Shown here in pieces: positions 1 to 8,756 of a DNA stretch of 64,000 nt (positions are counted from its first letter, which is position 1; the number at the start of each line of letters is the position of its first letter). The notes beneath the pieces were generated by a model. It was not told where the DNA came from. It made no database searches and worked only from the letters and a program-made list of their open reading frames with translations. The DNA is from Streptacidiphilus jiangxiensis (lineage in GTDB: Bacteria; Actinomycetota; Actinomycetes; Streptomycetales; Streptomycetaceae): positions 124,001 to 188,000 of the forward strand of contig NZ_FOAZ01000011.1 in the NCBI RefSeq assembly GCF_900109465.1, given 5' to 3'. The position numbers and the translations under genes are program-made.

Positions 1-584
1 GTGGTGAGGACGACCGTCCGGCCGTCGGCGTTGATCTCGCGCAGCAGGTCCCACAGATTGCGCCGGGCCTGCGGGTCCAGGCCCGTCGTCGGCTCGTCGA
101 GGAAGACCAGTTCCGGCTCGTGGACCAGTGCGCAGGCGATGGACAGCCGCTGGGCCTGGCCGCCGGAGAGCTTCTCGGCCTGGGTGCCGGCGAACTCGGT
201 GAGGCCCACGCGGGCCAGCATCTCCTCGGCCCGCCGCGCGCCGACGCCGTAGAGGGAGGCGAAGGCGGCCAGTTGTTCATGGGCCGTCAGCCGCTCGAAG
301 AAGGCGGAGGCCTGGAGCTGCACGCCGATCCGCGGCAGCAGCCGCGGGTTGCGCGGCCAGGGGCGCTCGCCGAACAGCGTGGCGGCACCCTCGTCGGGCT
401 CGCGCAGGCCCTCCAGGATCTCCAGGGTGGTGGTCTTGCCGGCTCCGTTCGGGCCGAGCAGACCGAAGAACTCGCCGCGCCGGACGGTGAGCGAGACCCC
501 GTCGACGGCCTGCACCGCGCCGTAGCGCTTGCGCAGGCCGTCGGCGGTGATCGCCGCGTCCTCGTCCCCTGTCGTCACCGTCAC
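1..584 (-). CDS. ABC transporter ATP-binding protein (3' end outside window)
   Basis: This is the ATPase subunit of an ABC exporter, acting on the inner face of the membrane. The visible 194 residues show Walker A (GPNGAGKTT, about residues 45-53), the signature motif LSGGQAQRLS, and Walker B with its following glutamate (LVFLDEPTTGLDP). The GTG at 584 is chosen because a run of six G lies just upstream; an in-frame GTG at 578 is the alternative. It starts 37 bases after the FHA gene stop on the same strand, so it is probably the last visible gene of the GlnX-to-FHA operon. The DEPTTGLDP form is typical of drug or lipid exporter ATPases (CcmA/DrrA-like). A partner permease would be expected beyond the left edge. 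The substrate is unknown. Confidence 0.93.
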   Translation of the reverse strand, partial: MTVTTGDEDAAITADGLRKRYGAVQAVDGVSLTVRRGEFFGLLGPNGAGKTTTLEILEGLREPDEGAATLFGERPWPRNPRLLPRIGVQLQASAFFERLTAHEQLAAFASLYGVGARRAEEMLARVGLTEFAGTQAEKLSGGQAQRLSIACALVHEPELVFLDEPTTGLDPQARRNLWDLLREINADGRTVVLT

Positions 585-621
585 GTTCCCCCCGTTCGGT
601 GGTCGGGCCCTCAGGCCCGGG

Positions 622-1743
622 TCAGGCGCAGTGCACCGTGATGGTGGTCCACGCGCCGACGTGGATCCGGTCGCCGTTCTTCAGCTCGACCGGGGTGTAC
701 TTCGGCAGCGGCTCCGCGGCGCCGTTCAGCGTGGTGCCGTTGGTGGAGTTCTGGTCGATGACGACCCAGCCGCCGTTCGGCTGCTCCTGGAGCAGCGCGT
801 GCTCGTGCGAGGCGCCCGGGTCCTCCGGGGCGATGGACAGGTCGATCTCCGGGACGGTACCGCGCTGGCTGCTGCGGCGACCGATCCGGAGCTGCCCCTG
901 GCCGGTCATCGGGATCCGGCGCTCGGGGGAGTAGGGCGGGAAGTAGAGACCGGCGGCGTCGGGGCCGCTGCGGGACATCATGTCCTGGAAGTAGTCGCGG
1001 TCGGCGGTGACCACGGCGATCCAGGTGCCCTGGTAGGCGGGCGCGCCGCCCTGCGGTGCCTGCCCGACGGAGGCGGAGGACGGACCGAACGGGTCCTGGC
1101 CGCCGCCGGGGCTGCTGCTGCCGGGGAAGGCGCCGCCGGCCGGGGTGGGCGGCGCGAGCACGTACTCGGTGTTGCCGCCGTTGGTGTCACCGGTGATGTA
1201 CGAGTCGTAGCCGCCACCGCCCGTGACCGGGCCGGAGACCGGCGGTGCGACCGGCGCCGGAGCGGGCTCGCCGAGCACCGGCCCGCCGACCGGGAACGGC
1301 TGCGGAGCCGGCTGCGGCTGCTCCGGGTACGGCTGCCCGGGGTAGGGCTGGCCCGGGAACGGCTGCGGCGCGGGCTGCGGCTGACCCGGGTAGGACTGAC
1401 CGGGGTAGGGCTGGCCGGGGTAGGGCTGGCCGGGCCCCGGGAAGGACCCGGCGCCCGGAACCGGGCCGGGGACCGGAGCGGGGGCCGGCACCGGAGCCCC
1501 CTGCGGTGCCAGGTCCCAGTTGTAGCCGCACTCCTCGCAGTACTGGCCGGTGCGCGGCGTGGCGCAGATCGGGCAGACCGGTAGACCGGCCGTCATCCCG
1601 GCGGGGGCCGGTGCGGTCGGCTGCCACGGCTGGCCCGCGCCCGCCGGCTGCGGCTGCGGGGCCGGCTGCCCGGTCATGGGCGTCCCGCAGTAGTCGCAGT
1701 AGTCGGTGGTCTGCGAGGTGTGGCCGTTCTGGCAGATCGGCAT
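622..1743 (-). CDS. FHA-domain protein with two N-terminal zinc ribbons
   Basis: This 373-residue protein is probably cytoplasmic. It begins with a Cys/His cluster (C4, H8, C16, C19) and has a second ribbon near residues 56-73 (CPIC...YCEECG). A long Pro/Gln/Gly-rich linker with repeated PGQPYPGQ units follows (about 95-175). The C-terminal forkhead-associated domain (about 285-360) shows the conserved GR, SxxH (SHEHA) and N-S-T-N-G-T loop residues that bind phosphothreonine. It is therefore the likely reader of phosphorylation by the PknG-like kinase encoded three genes upstream. The ATG at 1743 has a GAGGGGGG ribosome site. FHA identity is strong; the partner is inferred from operon context. 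Confidence 0.93.
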   Translation of the reverse strand: MPICQNGHTSQTTDYCDYCGTPMTGQPAPQPQPAGAGQPWQPTAPAPAGMTAGLPVCPICATPRTGQYCEECGYNWDLAPQGAPVPAPAPVPGPVPGAGSFPGPGQPYPGQPYPGQSYPGQPQPAPQPFPGQPYPGQPYPEQPQPAPQPFPVGGPVLGEPAPAPVAPPVSGPVTGGGGYDSYITGDTNGGNTEYVLAPPTPAGGAFPGSSSPGGGQDPFGPSSASVGQAPQGGAPAYQGTWIAVVTADRDYFQDMMSRSGPDAAGLYFPPYSPERRIPMTGQGQLRIGRRSSQRGTVPEIDLSIAPEDPGASHEHALLQEQPNGGWVVIDQNSTNGTTLNGAAEPLPKYTPVELKNGDRIHVGAWTTITVHCA

Positions 1744-1807
1744 CGTGCAAGCCCCCCTCGGGCTGGCTAGGCGGTCGGCAGCGCGTCGAAGCAGCGGGCG
1801 GACCCCG

Positions 1808-3151
1808 CTACTTCTTCACCCTGACTGTCTTCGTCGAGCGGGTTTCGAGCGTCATCGAATCCTCCGCGCTCACGTCCTTACGGAAGCGAACGGTACCTTC
1901 CTTCGCGTCGACCACGTCCACCACCTTCGACAGCAGCTTGAAGGTGTCCTCGTTGCCCGAGTCGGCGGCGAGCTGAACGGCCTTGCCCAGCTTGGCCGTC
2001 GCCGTGTCCAGGTCGCCGCGGCGGTGGGCGTCGAGGCCCTCCTGGATGGCTCCGGCGAGCTCCGCCTGGCCGGTGTAGTGCGCGACCTGCGGGTTGATCT
2101 TGGTGGAGGCGTTGAGGTCGTCCGTCCACACGGCCTTGACCAGGCCCTGCGAGAGCACCTCGGACGTGCCGTCCGGGTGCGGGACGACCAGGCTGATCCG
2201 GCCGGCCAGCATCTCGTCGCCGACGCCCGCCGGCGGCACCTCGATGCAGACGTGGTAGTCGCGGCTCTCGTCGCCCCAGGAGCCGGTCGGGTAGTCGCCG
2301 GCGCGCGGGCCCGCGTCGGACCGACGACCGCTCAGGTCCTCGACCACCGGCGCGACCTGCTTGACGAACTTGACCTGTGCGTTGGCGGGCGTCCACACCC
2401 GCAGTGCGACGTCGGCGACAGCCTTGCCCATGGCCTTCTCCATCATCGCCTGGAAGTCCGCGGCGAGGCCGGAGGGGTCGGCGACGATGTCCACGCTGCC
2501 GAGCAGCGCGGAGGAGATCCGGCGCAGCTCGGCGACCTCCCAGTCGGTCCCCACACCGCGGCAGTCCGCGGTGAAGCGGCCCTGGACCCGGTCCAGGGTG
2601 TGCTGGAGCTGGTCGGGGCGCTCGTGCTCGTTGCGGCCGTCGGTCAGCAGGATCGCGTGGCGGATGGAGACATCCGGCCGGGTGGAGAAGATCTGGTCGG
2701 CCTTGGTCAGCCAGGTGCCGATCGCGGTGCCGCCGCCCGGGGTCAGCCGCCGCAGCGACTGCTTGGCCTCCTCGCGGGTGCCGGGGGAGGAGATCGCCAG
2801 CTGCCCGCCGCCCGGGTAGACCTCCTTGGCCTCGTGGGTGCCCGCCACCACGGCGAAGGCGACGCCGTCGCGGACCGAGTCGATCGCGACGGCCGTGGCC
2901 TCCCGCGCGTTGCGGATCTTGGTCGGCGGGTAGTCCATCGACCCCGAGCAGTCCACCGCGATGACCACGGCCGCGTCCGGGCCGTCCAGCGCGCCGCCGT
3001 AACCCGCGGAGGGGAGCGAGGCGCTGGTGCCGCCGCCGGTCGCGGTGACCGTGACGATCGCGTTGACCTCGTTCGCCCCCTGAGCGAGGTACGCGTTCTG
3101 GAAGATGTCGACGGAGAACTGCGGGAAGTTGGACTTGGTGAGCTTGGCCAT
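1808..3151 (-). CDS. von Willebrand factor A domain protein
   Basis: This 447-residue protein has no signal peptide or membrane segment and so is probably cytoplasmic. A short N-terminal beta-rich part (about 1-60) precedes a VWA domain with an intact MIDAS metal site: DCSGSMD near residue 69 supplies the DxSxS, and later Thr (PGGGTAIG) and Asp (LLTDGRNEH) residues complete it. The remainder (about 260-447) has a beta domain and a helical C-terminal tail ending in basic residues. It starts only 3 bases after the stop of the PP2C gene, so the two are co-transcribed. VWA proteins of this kind usually mediate Mg-dependent protein contacts; the partner here is unknown but is plausibly a product of the same operon. 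Confidence 0.92.
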   Translation of the reverse strand: MAKLTKSNFPQFSVDIFQNAYLAQGANEVNAIVTVTATGGGTSASLPSAGYGGALDGPDAAVVIAVDCSGSMDYPPTKIRNAREATAVAIDSVRDGVAFAVVAGTHEAKEVYPGGGQLAISSPGTREEAKQSLRRLTPGGGTAIGTWLTKADQIFSTRPDVSIRHAILLTDGRNEHERPDQLQHTLDRVQGRFTADCRGVGTDWEVAELRRISSALLGSVDIVADPSGLAADFQAMMEKAMGKAVADVALRVWTPANAQVKFVKQVAPVVEDLSGRRSDAGPRAGDYPTGSWGDESRDYHVCIEVPPAGVGDEMLAGRISLVVPHPDGTSEVLSQGLVKAVWTDDLNASTKINPQVAHYTGQAELAGAIQEGLDAHRRGDLDTATAKLGKAVQLAADSGNEDTFKLLSKVVDVVDAKEGTVRFRKDVSAEDSMTLETRSTKTVRVKK

Positions 3152-3154
3152 GGG

Positions 3155-4627
3155 TCAGCTCTCCCCCTCGCGTAGCTGAATGGTGGGTGAATCGAGACTC
3201 TCGCCCACGAGCGTGGGCGGGTGGTCCGGCAGCGTGGGCTCGGGCGGTTCCACCGGGTCGACGGGGAGCAGGGCGACGGTGATGTTGTCGTGCCCGCCCC
3301 GGTCGCAGGCGTAACGCGCCAGAATCTGCGCGGCCTGCAACGGCTTGGTACGGGCGTCGGCAGGGACGACGGCGGCGAGGTCGACGGCGCCCTCGGCATA
3401 GTTCCACAGGCCGTCGCTGCAGATCAGCACGGTGCCCGGGGTCTGCGGGACGAAGCTCATGGTGTGCGGTTCGACCTCGACCGCGTCCGCGCCGAGCCAG
3501 CCGGTGATGGCGTGCGCGCGCGGATCGGCGAAGGCCTCGGCCTCGGACATCAGACCGGCCTCGACCATCCGGGTCGCCCAGGAGTCGTCCACGGTCAGTC
3601 GTTGCGAGCCGGAGCGGTCGTCGGGGAACCAGTAGGCGCGGCTGTCGCCGACCCAGCCGACGGTGACCCGGCCGCCGGTCAGCACGGCGCTGACGATGGT
3701 GCAGGCGGGGGAGTTCCGGCTGGGCTCGCGCTCGAACTCGTCCGCGAGCGCGTCCACGCGGTCGGCCGCGGTCATGATCGCCCGCACCATCGCCGCCTCC
3801 GGCTCCTCACCGGCCTCCAGCGCCTCCAGCAGCGCCTCACTGGCACTGTCGGCGGCGGCCTGGGAGGCCTCGTCGGGCCTGGTCGCCGAGGACACCCCGT
3901 CGCAGACGACGGCCACCACGGCCGGGCTCCCGTCGGGCCGCGAGGTCGCCGCGACGGCGAACGCGTCCTCGTTGCGGTGGTGCCGGTGCCCGCGGTCACT
4001 GACCCCGCAGACGCCGTTCAGCGCCCGCTCCTGATGATCCCTCGGCCGTGGCTGGGCCAACCCGCACACCTCGCAGTACCCGTCGGTGTCGATCCGCTGG
4101 GCGCCGCAGCCGACGCACACCCGCGCGTCCCCGCTGGGCACCCCGCTCCACGGGTCCGCGGCGACCGGAGCGACACCGACCTCCGCCTCGGTGGCCAGCA
4201 GCGGCGCGGCCAGCACGAAGTCGCCGGTGGCCCCGCTGGGCACGGCGGCGCCTCCGGCGCCGAGGCCGGCAGCGGACGGGGCGCCGGTCGGGTCGGCTGC
4301 CCCCGCGGGCGCGCCCGCGCCGAAGGCGGACCCGCCCGCGAACTCGGCGGCGGCTGCCGATCCGGCCGTGCCCGCGCCGAGCTGGACCTCGGGGTCCGCG
4401 GTCGCGCCGAAGGTGACGTCCGGGCAGAGCGCCACGGCGAGAGGGTCCGGCGCGGCGGACAGCTCGGCTGCGGCGAGCGCGGCTGCCGCCCCCGCGCGTG
4501 GGTCGGCGCCGGCTGCGCGGGTGGCAGTGAGGTCGATGCCGCACTCCTCGCAGTACCGGTCCGACTCCGCGACCGCCTGGGCGCAGTTGGGGCAGGAGAG
4601 GGTCAGTTGGTCCATGCTCTCGGTCAC
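3155..4627 (-). CDS. PP2C-family Ser/Thr phosphatase with two zinc ribbons
   Basis: This 490-residue protein is the likely phosphatase opposing the adjacent kinase. An N-terminal ribbon (C12, C15, C26, C29) is followed by an Ala/Gly/Pro-rich linker, a second ribbon (CVGC...YCEVCG, about 170-190), and a PP2C catalytic domain to about residue 455. Metal-binding acidic residues are visible in RNEDAF, VCDGVSSA, CSDGLWN and GGHDNITV. The GTG at 4627 is preferred over the ATG at 4615. It forms a GTGA overlap with the kinase stop codon and has a GAGGAC ribosome site. Translational coupling to the kinase gene suggests matched dosage of kinase and phosphatase. Confidence 0.94.
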   Translation of the reverse strand: MTESMDQLTLSCPNCAQAVAESDRYCEECGIDLTATRAAGADPRAGAAAALAAAELSAAPDPLAVALCPDVTFGATADPEVQLGAGTAGSAAAAEFAGGSAFGAGAPAGAADPTGAPSAAGLGAGGAAVPSGATGDFVLAAPLLATEAEVGVAPVAADPWSGVPSGDARVCVGCGAQRIDTDGYCEVCGLAQPRPRDHQERALNGVCGVSDRGHRHHRNEDAFAVAATSRPDGSPAVVAVVCDGVSSATRPDEASQAAADSASEALLEALEAGEEPEAAMVRAIMTAADRVDALADEFEREPSRNSPACTIVSAVLTGGRVTVGWVGDSRAYWFPDDRSGSQRLTVDDSWATRMVEAGLMSEAEAFADPRAHAITGWLGADAVEVEPHTMSFVPQTPGTVLICSDGLWNYAEGAVDLAAVVPADARTKPLQAAQILARYACDRGGHDNITVALLPVDPVEPPEPTLPDHPPTLVGESLDSPTIQLREGES

Positions 4628-7248
4628 ACCCACGTCCTCGGGCGCGTGCGGTTGGCCCGCTCGACCCATGCGATCCGTTGTTCGGGGCTTTCGGCCAGTC
4701 GGGCCAGCTTGCGGTAGGAGTCCTCCAGGGCGAAGCGCAGGGTGCGCTCCTCCGCCGGACGGCCCAGCAGGGTCAGCGGGGCGGCGGGACCCGCCGGGTC
4801 GGGGCGGCCGGCCAGGACCCAGCCGAGGGCCTTGCCGAGGACCTCGACGGACAGCTCCTCGCGGCGCCGCGCGTCCAGGCCGAGGCCGCCCAGCTCCTGC
4901 GAGGCCGCGTCCAGGTCGTGGCGCAGCGGTTCCTGCGGGGCCCGGTCGCGCAGTCGCGCCCGCACCGTCGCGATCCGCGCCGCGACGTAGTGCGTGGACT
5001 CCTTCGGGACCGACTCCAGTGCGGCCACCGTGCCCGGCCGGTCGCCGGAGGCGAGCAGCACCCGGGCCAGGCCGAACGCCGCGCTCACGTAGGAGCGGTC
5101 GGTCGTCCAGACCAGGCGGTAGAACTCGGCCGCGTCCTCGCGCTCGCCGAGGGCCTCCGCGCAGACGCCGAGCGCCAACTTCGGCGCGGCCTCGCCGGGG
5201 AACGCGTCGTAGACGGCGTCGAAGGACTCCGCCGCCGCGCGCAGCGCCGCGCCGGCCTCGGGGCCGGTGGGCGCGGAGGCCGCCGCCAGCGCGGCCAGGC
5301 CCCGGTACCAGACGACCCGCCAGTCGTCCGGCGCGTCGGTGCCGAGCTCGGTCAGCGTCGCGTGGACGGAGGCCAGGTCGCCCGTCTCGATCAGCGCGCG
5401 GAGCCGACGCAGGCGCAGCTCCACGGAGTTGACGGGCGCGGTGTTCAGCGCGCCGAGCACCTCGTCGGGCGCGGTGGCCATCAGCGAGGCCAGGAAGCCG
5501 GCGTTCGGGTCGCCCGGGTCGATCCGGGGGACGGGCAGGGCCAGGGCCGCGGCCAGGGTGTCCAGCGGCAGCACGGCCGGGACGGTGCCGACCGGCGCCA
5601 GGACGGGGTGGTCGGGCGAGGTCGCCGACTGCTTCTTCCGGCCGCCGCGCGTCGAGGCGGGCGGCTCCTCCAGCTCGCCGTGGAGCAACTCGGTGTCCAC
5701 GACCCGCAGTTCGGGGCCGAACAGGGTGGACAGTGCGGGGCGCGCCTTGCCGTCCTGGAGCGCCAGCACCTCCCGCAGCACGCCGGTGAGCTGCTCGGCC
5801 ATCTCCTGGGCGGAGGAGAACCGGCGGCCGGCGTCCTGGTCGGTGGCGCGCACCAGCAGGCGGTAGTAGGACTCGTAGCGGTCGAAGACCTCGACCTCCT
5901 CCGGGCCGGGCAGCGAGTCCCGGTAGACCGTGGAGAAGCCCTGGAAGTCGAAGCTCATCACCGCGAGCGCGCGAGCCACGGTGTAGAGGTCGGAGGCGGG
6001 GGAGACGCCCTCGGCGGCGACCTCGGGTGCCTGGTAGCCGATGGTGCCGTAGATCGCGCCGTCGTCGTCCTGGCGACGGACCGCGCCCATGTCGATGATC
6101 TTGAGCTGGTCCTCGGACTGGATCACGTTGTCCAGCTTGAAGTCGCAGTAGATCAGGCCGCGCTGGTGCAGGTAGCCGAGGGCCGGCAGGGCCTCCAGCG
6201 CGTAGGCGATGGCCTGCTCGACGGGGAGCGGCTCGCGCCGCCCGTCCGGCAGCCGCCGCGCGTCGGCGATGTCCTTGAGGGACTTGCCGCCGACGTACTC
6301 CATCACGATGTAGCCGTCCCGGGTTCCCTTGCGCGGGTCCGGGTGCTCGACGAAGTTGATGATGCGGACGATGTTGGGGTGGTCGACCTCGGCCAGGTAG
6401 CGGCGCTCGGCGATGGCGACGGCCAGCGCCTCCTCGTCGCCGGTGTCCAGCAGGCCCTTCAGCACGATCCACTTGTCGTTGACGCGCCGGTCGATGCCGA
6501 GGTAGATCCAGCCCAGACCGCCGTGCGCGAGGCAGCCGACCACCTCGTACTGGCCGCCCACCAGGTCGCCGGGGAACAGCTTGGGCGTGAACGAGTACGC
6601 GGTGCCGCACTTGGTGCAGAAGCCCTCGGTGCGGCCCGGCACGCCGTTCTTGGAGCGGCCGACCGGCGTCTCGCAGCTGCTGCAGTAACGCTTCCGCTCG
6701 GCCACCTCGGGGTTGGCCAGCACCTTGGAGCGCGGGTCCTCCTTGGGGATCGGCGGCACCGTCACCAGGCCCGCGCCGAGCGCGCCGCGCTGGCTGCGGG
6801 TGGTGTTGCGGGTGCTGCGCACCGACACCGAGCTGCTGCGGCCCGTCCGCGCGGAGCGCGAACGACCCGACATGGTTCGCGCGCTGCGGGAGGTCGAGCC
6901 GGTGCGGGTGGAGCGCGAGGTCGAGCCGCTGCCGCTGCCGCTGCCGCCCTGCGCCGGGATGGACGCGGAGGGCAGCGGTGCGAGACCGCACTCGGTGCAG
7001 TAGCCGTCGGCGTCGATCACGCCGGTGCCGGTGCAGTCGGGGCGCACGCACGGCGCGCCCGGCCCGCTCGGCGCCGCCGACCTGACGCTTGCCTGTCCGC
7101 CCGCCTGTCCGGTGCCGGTCGCAGCGCCGGCGGCGCCGGTCCGGGCGGCTGCCGGGAGCGGCGCCAGGCCGCACTCGGTGCAGTAGCCGTCCGCGTCGAT
7201 GACTCCCGTGCCGGTGCAGTCCGGCCGTGTGCACGGTACCGCGTTCAT
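4624..7248 (-). CDS. pknG: PknG-like Ser/Thr protein kinase
   Basis: This 874-residue protein has the domain order of mycobacterial PknG, with additions. Two near-identical zinc ribbons lie at about 6-27 and 67-88 (C..C, GVIDADGYCTECG). A Ser/Arg/Thr-rich stretch spans about 100-155. A rubredoxin-like metal site (YCSSC at 188-192, CTKCG at 211-215) precedes the kinase domain (about 234-490), which has invariant Lys264, a catalytic loop YCDFKLDN (Asp369, Asn374) and IDMGA in place of DFG (Asp386). The C-terminal half is helical and TPR-like. Mycobacterial PknG likewise lacks a standard HRD and has DLG. The start at 7248 is favoured because it overlaps the stop of a leader ORF as ATGA; an ATG at 7257 has its G-run too close. 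Confidence 0.93.
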   Translation of the reverse strand: MNAVPCTRPDCTGTGVIDADGYCTECGLAPLPAAARTGAAGAATGTGQAGGQASVRSAAPSGPGAPCVRPDCTGTGVIDADGYCTECGLAPLPSASIPAQGGSGSGSGSTSRSTRTGSTSRSARTMSGRSRSARTGRSSSVSVRSTRNTTRSQRGALGAGLVTVPPIPKEDPRSKVLANPEVAERKRYCSSCETPVGRSKNGVPGRTEGFCTKCGTAYSFTPKLFPGDLVGGQYEVVGCLAHGGLGWIYLGIDRRVNDKWIVLKGLLDTGDEEALAVAIAERRYLAEVDHPNIVRIINFVEHPDPRKGTRDGYIVMEYVGGKSLKDIADARRLPDGRREPLPVEQAIAYALEALPALGYLHQRGLIYCDFKLDNVIQSEDQLKIIDMGAVRRQDDDGAIYGTIGYQAPEVAAEGVSPASDLYTVARALAVMSFDFQGFSTVYRDSLPGPEEVEVFDRYESYYRLLVRATDQDAGRRFSSAQEMAEQLTGVLREVLALQDGKARPALSTLFGPELRVVDTELLHGELEEPPASTRGGRKKQSATSPDHPVLAPVGTVPAVLPLDTLAAALALPVPRIDPGDPNAGFLASLMATAPDEVLGALNTAPVNSVELRLRRLRALIETGDLASVHATLTELGTDAPDDWRVVWYRGLAALAAASAPTGPEAGAALRAAAESFDAVYDAFPGEAAPKLALGVCAEALGEREDAAEFYRLVWTTDRSYVSAAFGLARVLLASGDRPGTVAALESVPKESTHYVAARIATVRARLRDRAPQEPLRHDLDAASQELGGLGLDARRREELSVEVLGKALGWVLAGRPDPAGPAAPLTLLGRPAEERTLRFALEDSYRKLARLAESPEQRIAWVERANRTRPRTWV

Positions 7249-7304
7249 CCCCGCCATCCCCCTGCGGCCGGAGCCGCAAAAGTCGTGAGTTGCTGTGCCT
7301 TCAT
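7245..7304 (-). CDS. 19-codon leader ORF overlapping the kinase start
   Basis: The reading frame encodes MKAQQLTTFAAPAAGGWRG. It has the better ribosome site of the two starts here (GGGGGGAAG, about 4 bases before the ATG). Its TGA stop overlaps the ATG of the PknG-like gene as ATGA. It sits in the 77-base gap between the coiled-coil gene stop (7326) and the kinase start (7248). The geometry suggests translational coupling, with ribosomes loading at the leader and restarting at the kinase. Whether the peptide itself does anything is unknown. The alternative is that this frame is chance and the kinase starts at 7257. Confidence 0.45.
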   Translation of the reverse strand: MKAQQLTTFAAPAAGGWRG

Positions 7305-7325
7305 GATGCTTCCCCCCGTGGGCGC

Positions 7326-8654
7326 TCAGGCACCGTAGGGTCGTCCGTCGACCGGGCCGTTGGCGTGCTGCTGCTGGACCGCGCGCAGGCCCTGCTGGTA
7401 GCGCTGGACCGCGTAGTCCGCGGCGCGCAGGTCGCAGGGGGCGCTCCAGAGCATCCGCCGGGCCTGGTCGTAACGCTCGATCAGCTCCGGGTCCTCGGCG
7501 ACGCCGAGCCGGGCCGCCATGGCCTTGTACGCGTCCAGGCGCCCGCGCAGTTCCGCGCGGACGGCCAGCGGCGCGGTGACCGCGGTCAGCGACTCCCGGG
7601 CTCGCTCCAACTCCCGCTCGGACGCCGCCTCCAGGGTGTCCAGCAGCGGGCCGAGCTGGGACCAGCGGCCGTGCCGACGCAACTGCTCGGCCTGGGCCAG
7701 GCGTTCGCGCATCGCACTGGCCGGGCCCGGTACCGTCGGCACCTCGGTGGCGGCGATCTTCGCCAGCACCTCGCCGCGGGCCCGGCGCGACTCGGCCAGG
7801 GTGGCGTCGGCGCGGGCCAGGGTCTCGCCGACACGCTCCAGCCGCTCGTCGGCGTCGTCGCGCAGCCGGACCAGGTCGGTCAGTTCGAGTCGGATGTCCT
7901 CCACCGCGCGCTCGGCGCGGTCGTAGCGGCCGGTCTCCACCGAGCCGCCGACGGGAGCCCGGCCGGGCGCCGGGGCGCCGATCGGCCGCGGGGTCCAGAA
8001 GACCAGCGGGTCGGAGACGACCTCGCCGCGCAGCGCGGCCAGCTCCTTGGCGAGCTCCTCCAGCGCGTCGCCTGCGGGGTGTTCGCCGGGCAGCACGCCG
8101 ACCGAGCGGGCCAGCGCCTGCACCCGGCCGAGCTCGGCCAGCAGCAGGTCGATCCGGGCCGGCAGCGCCGACCAGACCGCGTCGGCGGCGGAGGCCACCT
8201 CGATGATCCGGCCGTACCACTCGTTCATCCGGTCGACCAGGTCGCGCAGGCTCACCTGCTCGCTCAGCCGCGCCCCGCCGGTCAGCGACGGTCCCGCGGC
8301 CGGCAGTTGGCTGCCGGCGACGGTGACGCCCTTGCCGCGCAGCAGCTCGGTCAGCTCGATCAGCTCGGACTGGGTGGGCCGGGTGCGCCGGGAGCGCACC
8401 GCGCGGGCGGCGGCCAGCGCCTCGGAGTAGGTGTCGAACAGGTTCCACATCAGCTGCAGGCCCGGCTCGGCCGCCGACCAGCGCTCGGCGGTGAGGCCGC
8501 TCAGCTGCGCACCCTCCAGCAGCCGCCGGCCCGGGTGGTCCTGCAAGGCCAGCAGGGAGGACTCGACCGCCTCGCGCTCCTCGCCGAGCCCCTTGAGGGT
8601 GCGGTCCACCTCCTCGCGGCTCATCACGGGACCGTACGGTCCGGTCAACGCCAT
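7326..8654 (-). CDS. Helical coiled-coil protein of unknown function
   Basis: This 442-residue protein has no signal peptide or membrane segment. It is rich in Glu, Arg, Leu and Ala. Long heptad-like helices are visible at about 15-50, 180-205 and 225-330, the last containing ERAVEDIRLELTDLVRLRD. I do not recognise a catalytic motif. It lies between the GlnH-like and PknG-like genes on the same strand and has a plausible ribosome site (AGGGAGA) before the ATG at 8654. Its position suggests an adaptor or scaffold between the membrane sensor and the kinase; this is inference only. Confidence 0.85.
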   Translation of the reverse strand: MALTGPYGPVMSREEVDRTLKGLGEEREAVESSLLALQDHPGRRLLEGAQLSGLTAERWSAAEPGLQLMWNLFDTYSEALAAARAVRSRRTRPTQSELIELTELLRGKGVTVAGSQLPAAGPSLTGGARLSEQVSLRDLVDRMNEWYGRIIEVASAADAVWSALPARIDLLLAELGRVQALARSVGVLPGEHPAGDALEELAKELAALRGEVVSDPLVFWTPRPIGAPAPGRAPVGGSVETGRYDRAERAVEDIRLELTDLVRLRDDADERLERVGETLARADATLAESRRARGEVLAKIAATEVPTVPGPASAMRERLAQAEQLRRHGRWSQLGPLLDTLEAASERELERARESLTAVTAPLAVRAELRGRLDAYKAMAARLGVAEDPELIERYDQARRMLWSAPCDLRAADYAVQRYQQGLRAVQQQHANGPVDGRPYGA

Positions 8655-8756
8655 GCGTGCTTGTCTCCCTGGTGGTCGTGCCGATGGTCAGACTGTCAGA
8701 TCCGGACCTGGGCGGGGACTTCCGGGCCCGACCTTGTCACGTCCTTGACGGTGCTG

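Noticed and set aside
3155-7279. Single 1374-residue protein joining the PP2C region to an upstream frame
   Set aside because: The upstream part is the kinase gene read in the wrong frame. The PP2C gene has its own GTG at 4627 overlapping the kinase stop.
4678-7338. Long open frame (886 codons) on the plus strand opposite the PknG-like gene
   Set aside because: It is antisense to a gene with clear kinase motifs. Its composition (Gly, Arg, Val, Gln rich, no family motif) is that of a GC-driven shadow frame.
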